21,331 bases of DNA from Chlorobiota bacterium (lineage in GTDB: Bacteria; Bacteroidota; Ignavibacteria; Kapaibacteriales; NICIL-2): assembly GCA_003695605.1 (NCBI GenBank), contig RFIK01000013.1, positions 1 to 21,331 of the forward strand. Reading direction: 5' to 3'. Positions 1-7,303 of the stretch are shown one piece after another (the stretch's first letter is position 1; every line of letters starts with the position of its first letter). The notes below the pieces were generated by a model. The model did no database searches. It was not told where the DNA came from and worked only from the letters and a program-made list of their open reading frames with translations. The translations under genes and the position numbers were made by a program.

Positions 1-2109
1 ACCGATGGTGGATCGACCTGGACGAACGTCAGCAGTGGACTACCGAACGTTCCCGTCAACTGCATCGCGCTCGATCCGCGCAACGGGAATGTGTACGTCG
101 GCACCGACATCGGCATTTATCTCCGCACACCCGCTGCCTCGCAGTGGACGATGTGGGACGACGGCCTTCCGAACGTGATCGTCCGCGACCTCGAACTCGA
201 TACTGCCACCAATCGCATCTACGCAGCAACGTATGGTCGGGGCATCTGGCAAGGGACACTGCTCAATCAAACGCTCACGGCAGGAATCTGGGCATCGCGC
301 ACGACGCTCTGTGCGGGGGATACGGTGCGCTTGGCTGATGCATCCAGCGGGCAGGTAGCCACGCGGCAGTGGACCATCAGTGGTGGCAGCCCCGCGACTG
401 CAACCGATTCAGCACTGACTGTCACCTTCCCCAACCCCGGACAGTTCACCGTGCGGCTGGTCGTCTCCAGCGGGACACTCGTGGACTCCGCGCAAGTGAC
501 CGTCACAGTCAATCCTCGACCGAGTGTGACAGTATCCCTTTCAGCACAGCACGTCTGCGAGGGTGACTCGATCGTCGCCGTTGCAAGTGGCAACGCAATT
601 GCTCGCTACCAGTGGAACACCGGCGATACCACCCAACGCATCGTCCTCCGTGCTGTGGGCACGTATTCCTTGCAGGTGCTCGTCACCAGTGCAGCCGGCT
701 GTTCGACAGCCTCTGCGGTTGTACAGTGTTCGATTCTGGCGCGACCTCCAGTGCCCTCGGTTTCCATCACGGGACGAAATCCATTCTGCGAGGGTGATTC
801 GGTTGTACTCTCCGCCCCAAGCGGTTTTTCTGCCTACTGGTGGAACACGGGAGCGACAACGCAGCAAATCACTGTTCGAAACGGTGGTAGCTACTTGGTC
901 ACCGTCACGGATGCCAATGGCTGCTCGCGGCAGTCCGATACGATTCGAGTAGTCCGCTGGCCCAAACCACCGCTGACGATGCAGGTGTTCGGGAGATTGA
1001 GCTTCTGCGAGGGCGATAGCGTCGTCCTGCAGGCGACTTCCTCGCCTGGGGCGGCGTTCTTCTGGCTCGATGGCAGCGGTGCTCAAGGGAATCGGCGCGT
1101 CATTCGTAGCGGTGGTACCTACGCTGTGCTTGTCATTGATACGAATGGATGCCGTATTCAGTCGCAGCCGTTTGTTGTTACCGTGTTTCCGAAGCCAATC
1201 CCACGATTGACAGTACTTGGTCCGACCACACTCTGTGGCAATGAGACCACAACGCTCGACGCAGGCGAGGAATTCGCACAGTACCGGTGGAACACCGGTC
1301 AGACAACACGCACGATCACAGTTAGCCAGCCAGGACTCTACTGGTGCATCTGTACGACAGTGCAAGGGTGTAGCAACACAAGCGACACCGTTTCAATCAC
1401 ACGTGGCGTCGCCGTCCGACCACGCGTGACATCGAGCACCGGCCGATTCGAGGCGTGCTTCGGCGATACGATCGAGCTCGATGCAGGCCCTGGCTATATC
1501 GTGTACGCGTGGAATACTGGCGACACGACTCGCCGTATTGCTGTTACGGGGTCGGGTGAGTACGTCGTCAGCGTTGTGACTGCTGCAGGGTGCGGCGGTT
1601 CATCTGATACAGTGCGCGTTCGGTTTTACGATCCTCCAGCAGAGCCGGAGATCATCCGCGAAGGAAATCGCCTGCGGTGCAGCATTGATGGTGTGCAGTA
1701 CCAATGGTTCCGCAACGGCATACCCATCGGTGGAGCAACTGAGCAAACGCTCGAGATTACCGAAAGTGGGCAGTACGGAGTTCGCATCACGGATGCGAAC
1801 GGCTGTTCGGCGGAACGTCAAGACTACAGCGCCATCGTCAGTGTCGCTGACAAGCGAGCGCAGTCCTGGGTCACACTCGAGCCAAACCCCGCTGAGGAGG
1901 ACGTGCTCGTCCGTATCGAGAGCACGCTGCCTTCGTCCGTCGAACTCTACGACCTCTACGGCCGGCTAGTGCTCCAGCACTGGACGTTCGATGCAAGTGG
2001 CTTCCGCACGCAAGTGCGGCTGAATTTGCAGGGCATTGCTCGTGGTACGTACGTTGTCCTTGTTCGGAGCGGGCAGTTCATTGCGCGGTTACGGTTGGTG
2101 CGGTGGTGA
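1..2109 (+). CDS. Secreted adhesin-like protein, BNR/PKD/Ig-like repeats with type IX sorting domain (5' partial)
   Basis: The frame is open from the first base, so the N-terminus lies outside the window; 702 residues are visible. Residues 1-85 look like the end of a sialidase/BNR-type propeller (DGGSTW near the start, then VYVGTDIGIY and IYAATYGRGIW). Residues about 100-170 form a PKD-like domain (WTISGG, then GQFTVRLVV). Five Ig-like units follow, with the first cysteine of each at about residues 186, 263, 336, 412 and 486; consensus CEGDSVVL, WNTGDTT, G-Y-V-V, NGC. A sixth, more divergent unit lies at about 560-620. The last 80 residues (EPNPAEEDV, ELYDLYGRLV, RGTYVVLV) match the Por secretion-system C-terminal sorting domain (type A), so export by the type IX system and surface attachment or release are expected from the family. 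The ligand is unknown. The 3' end overlaps rarA tail-to-tail by 21 bases. Confidence 0.9.
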   Translation, partial: TDGGSTWTNVSSGLPNVPVNCIALDPRNGNVYVGTDIGIYLRTPAASQWTMWDDGLPNVIVRDLELDTATNRIYAATYGRGIWQGTLLNQTLTAGIWASRTTLCAGDTVRLADASSGQVATRQWTISGGSPATATDSALTVTFPNPGQFTVRLVVSSGTLVDSAQVTVTVNPRPSVTVSLSAQHVCEGDSIVAVASGNAIARYQWNTGDTTQRIVLRAVGTYSLQVLVTSAAGCSTASAVVQCSILARPPVPSVSITGRNPFCEGDSVVLSAPSGFSAYWWNTGATTQQITVRNGGSYLVTVTDANGCSRQSDTIRVVRWPKPPLTMQVFGRLSFCEGDSVVLQATSSPGAAFFWLDGSGAQGNRRVIRSGGTYAVLVIDTNGCRIQSQPFVVTVFPKPIPRLTVLGPTTLCGNETTTLDAGEEFAQYRWNTGQTTRTITVSQPGLYWCICTTVQGCSNTSDTVSITRGVAVRPRVTSSTGRFEACFGDTIELDAGPGYIVYAWNTGDTTRRIAVTGSGEYVVSVVTAAGCGGSSDTVRVRFYDPPAEPEIIREGNRLRCSIDGVQYQWFRNGIPIGGATEQTLEITESGQYGVRITDANGCSAERQDYSAIVSVADKRAQSWVTLEPNPAEEDVLVRIESTLPSSVELYDLYGRLVLQHWTFDASGFRTQVRLNLQGIARGTYVVLVRSGQFIARLRLVRW
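517..1632 (+). repeat. Five tandem Ig-like protein repeats of about 75 codons
   Basis: The cysteine codons opening successive units lie at 556, 787, 1006, 1234 and 1456, giving steps of 77, 73, 76 and 74 codons. Each unit has an N-terminal CEGDS-like turn, a central WNTG or WLDG turn, and a C-terminal NGC or AGC, so each probably carries one disulfide. At DNA level only the CEGDS core is similar between units, so this is an old protein-level duplication rather than a fresh DNA repeat. Confidence 0.75.
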
Positions 2110-3390
2110 ACCGAGGTCGTCCTGCTCAGGAGTCGTAGCGATCCATCCGCCGAGAGTGGGTTCGACTCCGCTCGTGCTGGGCACGTAGAAACGCACCTTC
2201 TCGAGGCCATCGGGGAGGTACTGCTGCTCAACCCAGTGGCCGGGGAATGCATGTGGGTAGCGATAGCCTTGTCCGTAGCCGAGCTCGTTCATCAGTGCCG
2301 TTGGCGCGTTCCGTAAATGCAGTGGCACTGCGCCTGCGCCTTGGTGGCGGATGTGATCGAGCGCACGTTCGATTGCCATGTATGCCGAATTGCTTTTGGG
2401 AGAAAGCGCTAAGTAGATCGCCGTTTCCGCCAGAACAATGCGTGCTTCGGGCATACCGATGCGCTCAGCTGCTTCGAAGCATGCAACGGCAATCGGGAGC
2501 GCATCGGGGTTGGCAAGACCGATGTCTTCGGCTGCAGCAATGACCAGCCGCCGAGCAATGAAAAGCGGATCTTCGCCGCCGTCGAGCATCACTGCCAGCC
2601 AATAGACTGCAGCGTCCGGATCAGAACCGCGGATGGACTTGATGAACGCGCTGGCGACATCGTAGTGCACTTCACCATGCTTGTCGTAGAGGATGCGCTG
2701 CTGGAGAACGCTCCGCACCAGCGCATCGGTGATCGTGAGTGGATCGTCCTGGTGTTGCTCGACAACGGCTTCCAGCGCGTTGAGAAGCTTGCGGGCATCA
2801 CCGCCGCTATAGGCAAGCAGGGCATCGGTTTGCTCGAGCACGATCGTTCGCGTGCGGAGAATCTCGTCGGTCGTTATTGCGCGCGTGAGCAACGCCAGCA
2901 GCTCCTGGCGGCCAAGATGCTCGAGCGTGAAGACCTGGACGCGGGACAGCAGCGGCGGGACGATTTCGAAGGAAGGGTTCTCCGTCGTTACACCGATGAG
3001 GATGATCGTCCCACGTTCGACCGCATCGAGTAATGCATCCTGCTGCGCTTTGTTGAAGCGATGGATTTCGTCAATGAACACAATTGGCGCACCTGCACTC
3101 GAGAACAGACCGCGCTCAGCCTCCGCAAGGATTTGTCGGACCTCGCCGACACCGCTCGTGGTCGCTGCGATGCGGTAGAACTGGCGGCGACTTTCTTCTG
3201 AAAGCAGCCGAGCGATTGTTGTTTTGCCCACACCGGGAGGTCCCCAGAGGATCATCGAGGGGATGCTGCCGCTGCGAAGCATCTGCGTCAGTATGCCGCT
3301 GGGGCCGACCAGCTCCTGCTGGCCGACAAGCTCGCTCCAACGGCGCGGGCGCATTCGCTCAGCAAGCGGAGGACGTGGACTCTTCGGCAT
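2089..3390 (-). CDS. rarA: Replication-associated recombination ATPase RarA (MgsA/WRNIP1 family)
   Basis: The protein has 433 residues, about the family length. It is an AAA+ ATPase related to clamp-loader subunits and acts at stalled replication forks. Walker A GPPGVGKT is at residues 50-57 and Walker B VFIDE at 104-108, followed by IHRFNKAQQD. The sensor-1 region IGVTTENPSFE and the following LLSRVQVF arginine segment are present. The C-terminal half carries the RarA tetramerisation part, including GSDPDAAVYWLA, DGGEDPLFIARRL, ASEDIGLA-like AAEDIGLANP and YPHAFPGHWVEQQYLP. The start at 3390 places the N-terminal MPKSPRPPLAERMRP typical of the family just before the conserved WSELVGQ; no strong Shine-Dalgarno sequence is seen. 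It lies 61 bases downstream of the response regulator on the same strand and is probably co-transcribed with it. Confidence 0.95.
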   Translation of the reverse strand: MPKSPRPPLAERMRPRRWSELVGQQELVGPSGILTQMLRSGSIPSMILWGPPGVGKTTIARLLSEESRRQFYRIAATTSGVGEVRQILAEAERGLFSSAGAPIVFIDEIHRFNKAQQDALLDAVERGTIILIGVTTENPSFEIVPPLLSRVQVFTLEHLGRQELLALLTRAITTDEILRTRTIVLEQTDALLAYSGGDARKLLNALEAVVEQHQDDPLTITDALVRSVLQQRILYDKHGEVHYDVASAFIKSIRGSDPDAAVYWLAVMLDGGEDPLFIARRLVIAAAEDIGLANPDALPIAVACFEAAERIGMPEARIVLAETAIYLALSPKSNSAYMAIERALDHIRHQGAGAVPLHLRNAPTALMNELGYGQGYRYPHAFPGHWVEQQYLPDGLEKVRFYVPSTSGVEPTLGGWIATTPEQDDLGSPPHQP

Positions 3391-3451
3391 AGTCGGTGTT
3401 GGCCAGTGTCGTTACCGTTCGACAATGCGAGGTCTGCTACCAGCACGGAAG

Positions 3452-4936
3452 TCAGCGCTTGGCGGGGGTTTTCTTTTGTCGTGCATTGCTTGGTCGAGCG
3501 GAGCGTTTTGCGCTCGTAGCGTGGGTCTGTGGCTCAGCAAGGTCGTAGGATGCAAGTAGCGTCTCAAAACGTGCTGGCTCCAGGTTGAGCAACCGAGCAG
3601 CAGCGATGTGGTCGCCACCACCGAGTGCCAGCGCTTGGGCAAGGAGTTCGCGGACAATCGAATCGAACGGTGCGCCGCGATCGGACAGTGCGAGGTGGTA
3701 CTCACCTGGCGCAAGACTCGGGCGGATGGCAACACCTTTCGCTGGTGGTGGTGCGTCCATCCGGAGGAACGCCAGTTGATCGCGTGTAATGAGCGGACCA
3801 GTGCTGAGGAGCACAACGCGCTCAATGACGTTGCGCAGCTCTCGGACGTTGCCTTTCCAGTGGTACTGGAGTAAGAGTTCTGCGGCTTGCGGTTCGAAGC
3901 CCTCGACGGCTCTGCCGAACTTGGCATTGAACTCCTTGATGAAGGCCGCAGCAAGGAGCGGGATGTCCTCTTTGCGTTCGCGCAGGGGAGGCAAGTAGAT
4001 CGTCGCAACGTTGAGCCGATAGTAGAGGTCTTCGCGGAATTTGCCTTCTTCGACGAGCTTCTCCAAATCGCGATTCGTTGCAGCGATGACGCGGACATCC
4101 ACGGTGATTTCTTTGGAGCCGCCGAGGCGGTAGAAGCGCCTCTCTTGGAGCACACGGAGCAGCTTGACTTGCATTTCGGGGCTAAGCTCGCCGACTTCAT
4201 CGAGCAGGATGGTACCGCGGTGCGCCTGTTCGAACCGTCCTTGCCGGACTTTCTCGGTCGCGCCGGTGAAGGCACCACGCTCATAGCCGAACAGCTCACT
4301 TTCGGCAAGTTCACGCGGAATCGCGCCGCAGTTGACTGTCACGAACGGCCCTTTTGCGCGTGCGGACTGGTGGTGGATAAAGCGCGCGATGACTTCTTTT
4401 CCCGTACCAGATTCACCGAGAATGAGCGCAGTCGTATCGGGTGCTTTCGCGATGATGGTCGCAATTTCGAGTGCCTTTCGGAGCGCTTCGCTCGAGCCGA
4501 TGATGTTGCTGGTTGTGTAAAGTGCCAGCTCGTTTTCGAGGACTTCCACCTGCCGTCGCATTGCGTCGTGCTGGAGCGCGCGCGCAATGACAACGTCGAG
4601 CTGCTCTACGTCCACCGGTTTTGCAATGAAGTCTTCGGCGCCGGCCTTCATTGCGCGGATTGCAGTCTTGATATCGCCAAAACCCGTCATGACGATCACG
4701 GGGACCTTGACGCCCTCGCGGCGGAGATGTTCGAGTAGCTCAAGACCGTTGAGTTTGCCCAAGTAGATGTCCAGCAGCACCACATCCGGTGCGATGCTCT
4801 CGAACTCTTCGAGTGCACGCTGGGGATCGGGAATGTGGACGACGCTGGCGTAGTGCCCCGATAGCGCGTGGACGATTGCTTCGCCGACGAGGCGATCGTC
4901 GTCAATGACCAAAATCGTGTGCTTGAGCGGTTCCAT
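3452..4936 (-). CDS. Sigma-54-dependent response regulator, NtrC/AtoC type
   Basis: The start chosen is MEPLKHTILVIDDD at 4936 (494 residues); a longer open frame upstream has no receiver homology. Residues 1-120 are a receiver domain: acidic D12-D14, phospho-acceptor D56, T84 and K106. Residues about 145-380 are the sigma-54 interaction AAA+ domain, with Walker A GESGTGKE (174-181), the GAFTGA loop that contacts sigma-54 (221-226) and Walker B GTILLDE (241-247). A Fis-like helix-turn-helix follows near residues 430-475 (HIAAARLLNLEPARFETLLASY), but lacks the usual R-T-L-Y-R-K-L ending. The C-terminus is a Lys/Arg-rich tail. No histidine kinase is adjacent, so the signal and target genes are unknown. 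A -7 box TATCTTTG lies about 63 bases upstream. Confidence 0.92.
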   Translation of the reverse strand: MEPLKHTILVIDDDRLVGEAIVHALSGHYASVVHIPDPQRALEEFESIAPDVVLLDIYLGKLNGLELLEHLRREGVKVPVIVMTGFGDIKTAIRAMKAGAEDFIAKPVDVEQLDVVIARALQHDAMRRQVEVLENELALYTTSNIIGSSEALRKALEIATIIAKAPDTTALILGESGTGKEVIARFIHHQSARAKGPFVTVNCGAIPRELAESELFGYERGAFTGATEKVRQGRFEQAHRGTILLDEVGELSPEMQVKLLRVLQERRFYRLGGSKEITVDVRVIAATNRDLEKLVEEGKFREDLYYRLNVATIYLPPLRERKEDIPLLAAAFIKEFNAKFGRAVEGFEPQAAELLLQYHWKGNVRELRNVIERVVLLSTGPLITRDQLAFLRMDAPPPAKGVAIRPSLAPGEYHLALSDRGAPFDSIVRELLAQALALGGGDHIAAARLLNLEPARFETLLASYDLAEPQTHATSAKRSARPSNARQKKTPAKR

Positions 4937-4999
4937 CAGGCGGTGTGCACAGGCGGTGATAGGACATGGCCTGGAGGCTGCGATCGTGCTGCACGCATG

Positions 5000-5007
5000 C
5001 AAAGATA
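5000..5007 (-). promoter_or_regulatory. Bacteroidota-type -7 box for the response regulator gene
   Basis: The minus strand reads TATCTTTG, a perfect match to the TAnnTTTG -7 consensus of the Bacteroidota primary sigma factor, about 63 bases before the start at 4936. No good TTG at the expected -33 distance is seen (CTG at a 19-base spacer). The same 9-mer, TATCTTTGC, precedes two other genes here. Confidence 0.5.
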
Positions 5008-5055
5008 CTCTTCCGGCCAAGATTGACAGCGTATTTTCGGCTCCATCGCGTACCA

Positions 5056-6804
5056 ATGCAACGCTCGATGCAGTACGGTGCGGTTGTTTTGATTCTGCAC
5101 ACACACTTGCCCTACGTCCTCCACCACGGAACGTGGCCGCATGGCGCAGAGTGGCTCTGCGAAGCAGCAGCCGAGTGCTACATTCCACTCCTGAACATCC
5201 TCGAACAACTCCACCGCGATGGCTATCGAGCACCGATCACCGTGGACATCTCCCCTGTCCTCTGCGAGCAATTGGAGCATCCGGATTTTGCCACGCTCTT
5301 CGAGCACTACTGCGCGCATCACATCGAACTTGCAAAAGCCGACGAAGCATACTTCCAGCGCACCGAGCCAAATCCGCACTACCAGACTCTTGCACGCATG
5401 TGGCAGCAGTTCTACGCTGCGCGGTGGAGCGATTTTGCCGAGCGGTACAACCGTTCGATCGTCGGTGCATTGCGCCAACTGCAGGAACGCGGCGCAGTCG
5501 AGGTGATGACGTGCGCAGCCACGCACGGATACTTGCCGCTACTGGGAAGTGATGAATCGGTAGCGCTCCAAATCCAGGTGGCCTGCGATAGTTACCGCAA
5601 GCATTTCGGCCGGGCACCGCGCGGCATTTGGCTGCCAGAGTGTGGCTACCGTCCGGCGTATCCGTGGCGAACGTACCTGCCAGTCGAACATTTTTCGACA
5701 CCACATCCACGGCTGGGAATCGAGCAAATTCTCTGGCGAGCAGGGCTGGAGTATTTCGTCACCGATGAGCCGCTCATTCGGCGTTCCGAGCCACTGGCGG
5801 TCGTGCTCCCCGATGGTACGCTCGCCGATCCAACACCGAGTGCTGAGTACCCCTTCGCGCGAACGCCGATGGAACTCTACCGCGTCGCCTCCACACGCGA
5901 GACTGCCAGCGAAAGTACGAGTGTTCTTACCCGCGATCAAGGTATCGCACTGCAAGTCTGGAGCGCCGAGCTGGGCTACCCCGGCGATCCGAACTACCTC
6001 GACTTCCACAAAAAACATTTTTCGAGTGCGCTCCGCTACTGGCGCGTCACCGATGCAAGAGCGGACATGCGCTACAAGCTGCTCTACGTCCCCGAGTGGG
6101 CGCACCAGCGGGCACAGCTCCATGCGTTCCACTTTACGCAACTTGTCGAACGGTCGCTTGCCGAATACCGCCGCACGACCGGAAGACGCGGCGTTGTCTG
6201 TTTGCCGTTCGACACGGAACTCTTCGGGCACTGGTGGTTCGAAGGGCCAGTGTTCCTCTACCACGTCCTCCGTGGGCTTTCGCTCTCGCCGATTGCGCGG
6301 CCACTGACTGCGTCGGCTGCAATTGAGATGGAGCCGCCCCGCGAGATCGTCCGACTTCCCGAAGGCTCCTGGGGACGCGGGAACCACCACGACGTCTGGA
6401 TCGAGCCGTCGGTGCATTGGATGTGGGAAGCGCTCTACCGCGCAGAGTGGCGCTGGATGCGGCTTGCCGAGCGATGTGCTACCCAGCACCGCACCCCAAC
6501 ACTGGAGCGCCTGCTTGCGCAAGCACTTCGGGAACTCCTGCTACTCCAATCGAGCGATTGGGAATTCCTCGTGACTACTGGTTCGGCGCGCGACTACGCC
6601 GAAATGCGCTTTTTCTTCCACCACGCAGACTTCGAGCGGCTCTGCACGTTGGCAGAACACTACTCGCCAAAACGCGGACTCGCAAGGAAAGACCGTGAGT
6701 TCCTCGCCGATACCGAACTGCGCAACGCCGTCTTCGGCGAACTCCGCTTTGACATGTGGATGAGTGCAACGACCCTTGTGCGAGATCATGCGACTCCGCG
6801 GTAA
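5056..6804 (+). CDS. GH57 1,4-alpha-glucan branching enzyme (DUF1957-type)
   Basis: It transfers alpha-1,4-glucan segments to form alpha-1,6 branches in glycogen (EC 2.4.1.18), in the cytoplasm; no signal peptide is seen. All five GH57 signature regions are visible: HTHLPY near the N-terminus, TCAATHGYLPL, WLPECGY with the nucleophile Glu coded at 5638-5640, FDTELFGHWW with the acid/base Asp coded at 6211-6213, and QSSDWEFLVTTG near the C-terminus. This set matches the archaeal/Thermus-type GH57 branching enzymes rather than GH57 amylases. Length is 582 residues from 5056; a second ATG at 5068 (MQYGAVVLILHTH) is equally plausible and neither has a clear ribosome site. The stop overlaps the next start by 17 bases, suggesting coupled translation with a lipoprotein and TonB receptor. 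No other glycogen gene is in the window. Confidence 0.9.
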   Translation: MQRSMQYGAVVLILHTHLPYVLHHGTWPHGAEWLCEAAAECYIPLLNILEQLHRDGYRAPITVDISPVLCEQLEHPDFATLFEHYCAHHIELAKADEAYFQRTEPNPHYQTLARMWQQFYAARWSDFAERYNRSIVGALRQLQERGAVEVMTCAATHGYLPLLGSDESVALQIQVACDSYRKHFGRAPRGIWLPECGYRPAYPWRTYLPVEHFSTPHPRLGIEQILWRAGLEYFVTDEPLIRRSEPLAVVLPDGTLADPTPSAEYPFARTPMELYRVASTRETASESTSVLTRDQGIALQVWSAELGYPGDPNYLDFHKKHFSSALRYWRVTDARADMRYKLLYVPEWAHQRAQLHAFHFTQLVERSLAEYRRTTGRRGVVCLPFDTELFGHWWFEGPVFLYHVLRGLSLSPIARPLTASAAIEMEPPREIVRLPEGSWGRGNHHDVWIEPSVHWMWEALYRAEWRWMRLAERCATQHRTPTLERLLAQALRELLLLQSSDWEFLVTTGSARDYAEMRFFFHHADFERLCTLAEHYSPKRGLARKDREFLADTELRNAVFGELRFDMWMSATTLVRDHATPR

Positions 6805-7297
6805 GCTGCTCCTCGGCTGTGTGCTTGCTCTGCTGCTCGGCCACTGCGACGGAGGACTCGATCCGACTGCGCTTCCGCCGACTGCAGAACTCGGCGGTCG
6901 CTTGACAGTCCGCGGCGGACGCGAGAGCTATCCGCCACGCGATAGCATCCTGGATCTGCGCGTGGTAGCCTTCCGCACTATTCCACGCGATTCGAGCATC
7001 ATCGCAGCAGTGCTCAGTGGGCAGGCGTACTTTACGCCCACCAGCATCCTCGATTCGACCCAGTACGCAATCTCCATCCCGTTCACCGAGGGAACACCGG
7101 AGCCTCTTCGGCTGGAGTACATCGCCGTTGCGCAGCAGTACGGACCGAATGTCTTCCGCGACTGGCGTGTTGTCGGGCTGTACGCTTCTGACTCGCTCTG
7201 GACGCCGAAAGCAGTCGTGCTCCGTCGCGGCGAACGACGTCTCGATGTGGACATCACGATTGATTTCCGTAACCCACCACCGCAACCGTTTCGATAG
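6788..7297 (+). CDS. Putative envelope lipoprotein of unknown function
   Basis: I do not recognise a named family. The start at 6788 gives MRLRGKLLLGCVLALLLGHC, a basic start plus hydrophobic core ending at Cys20; LGHC is a poor lipobox because of His at -1, and C11 in LLGC is an alternative, so lipidation is only likely. The mature part (about 150 residues) looks like all-beta sheet: LGGRLTVRGG, LDLRVVAFRTIP, GQAYFTP, YAISIPF, LRLEYIAVAQQY, RLDVDITIDF, ending in a Pro-rich tail. It overlaps the branching-enzyme gene by 17 bases and lies 6 bases before the TonB-dependent receptor, so it is probably made together with the receptor and may be its surface or periplasmic partner. That role is inferred from position only. 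Confidence 0.75.
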   Translation: MRLRGKLLLGCVLALLLGHCDGGLDPTALPPTAELGGRLTVRGGRESYPPRDSILDLRVVAFRTIPRDSSIIAAVLSGQAYFTPTSILDSTQYAISIPFTEGTPEPLRLEYIAVAQQYGPNVFRDWRVVGLYASDSLWTPKAVVLRRGERRLDVDITIDFRNPPPQPFR

Positions 7298-7303
7298 GCG
7301 TCT

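Noticed and set aside
541..1365. Long open frame on the minus strand inside the adhesin gene
   Set aside because: It is a shadow of the GC-rich Ig repeats; the product is Arg/Cys-rich with no family and no ribosome site.
517..1632. Possible CRISPR or DNA tandem repeat
   Set aside because: The periodicity is at protein level (about 225 bases per unit) with diverged DNA; there are no short identical repeats with spacers.
3887..4738. Long plus-strand open frame opposite the response regulator
   Set aside because: The minus-strand protein has intact receiver and AAA+ motifs throughout; the plus frame is its complement with no recognisable domain.
4937..5233. 99-codon N-terminal extension of the response regulator
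   Set aside because: It overlaps the start of the GH57 gene and the promoter box and has no domain; MEPLKHTILVIDDD is the natural receiver start.
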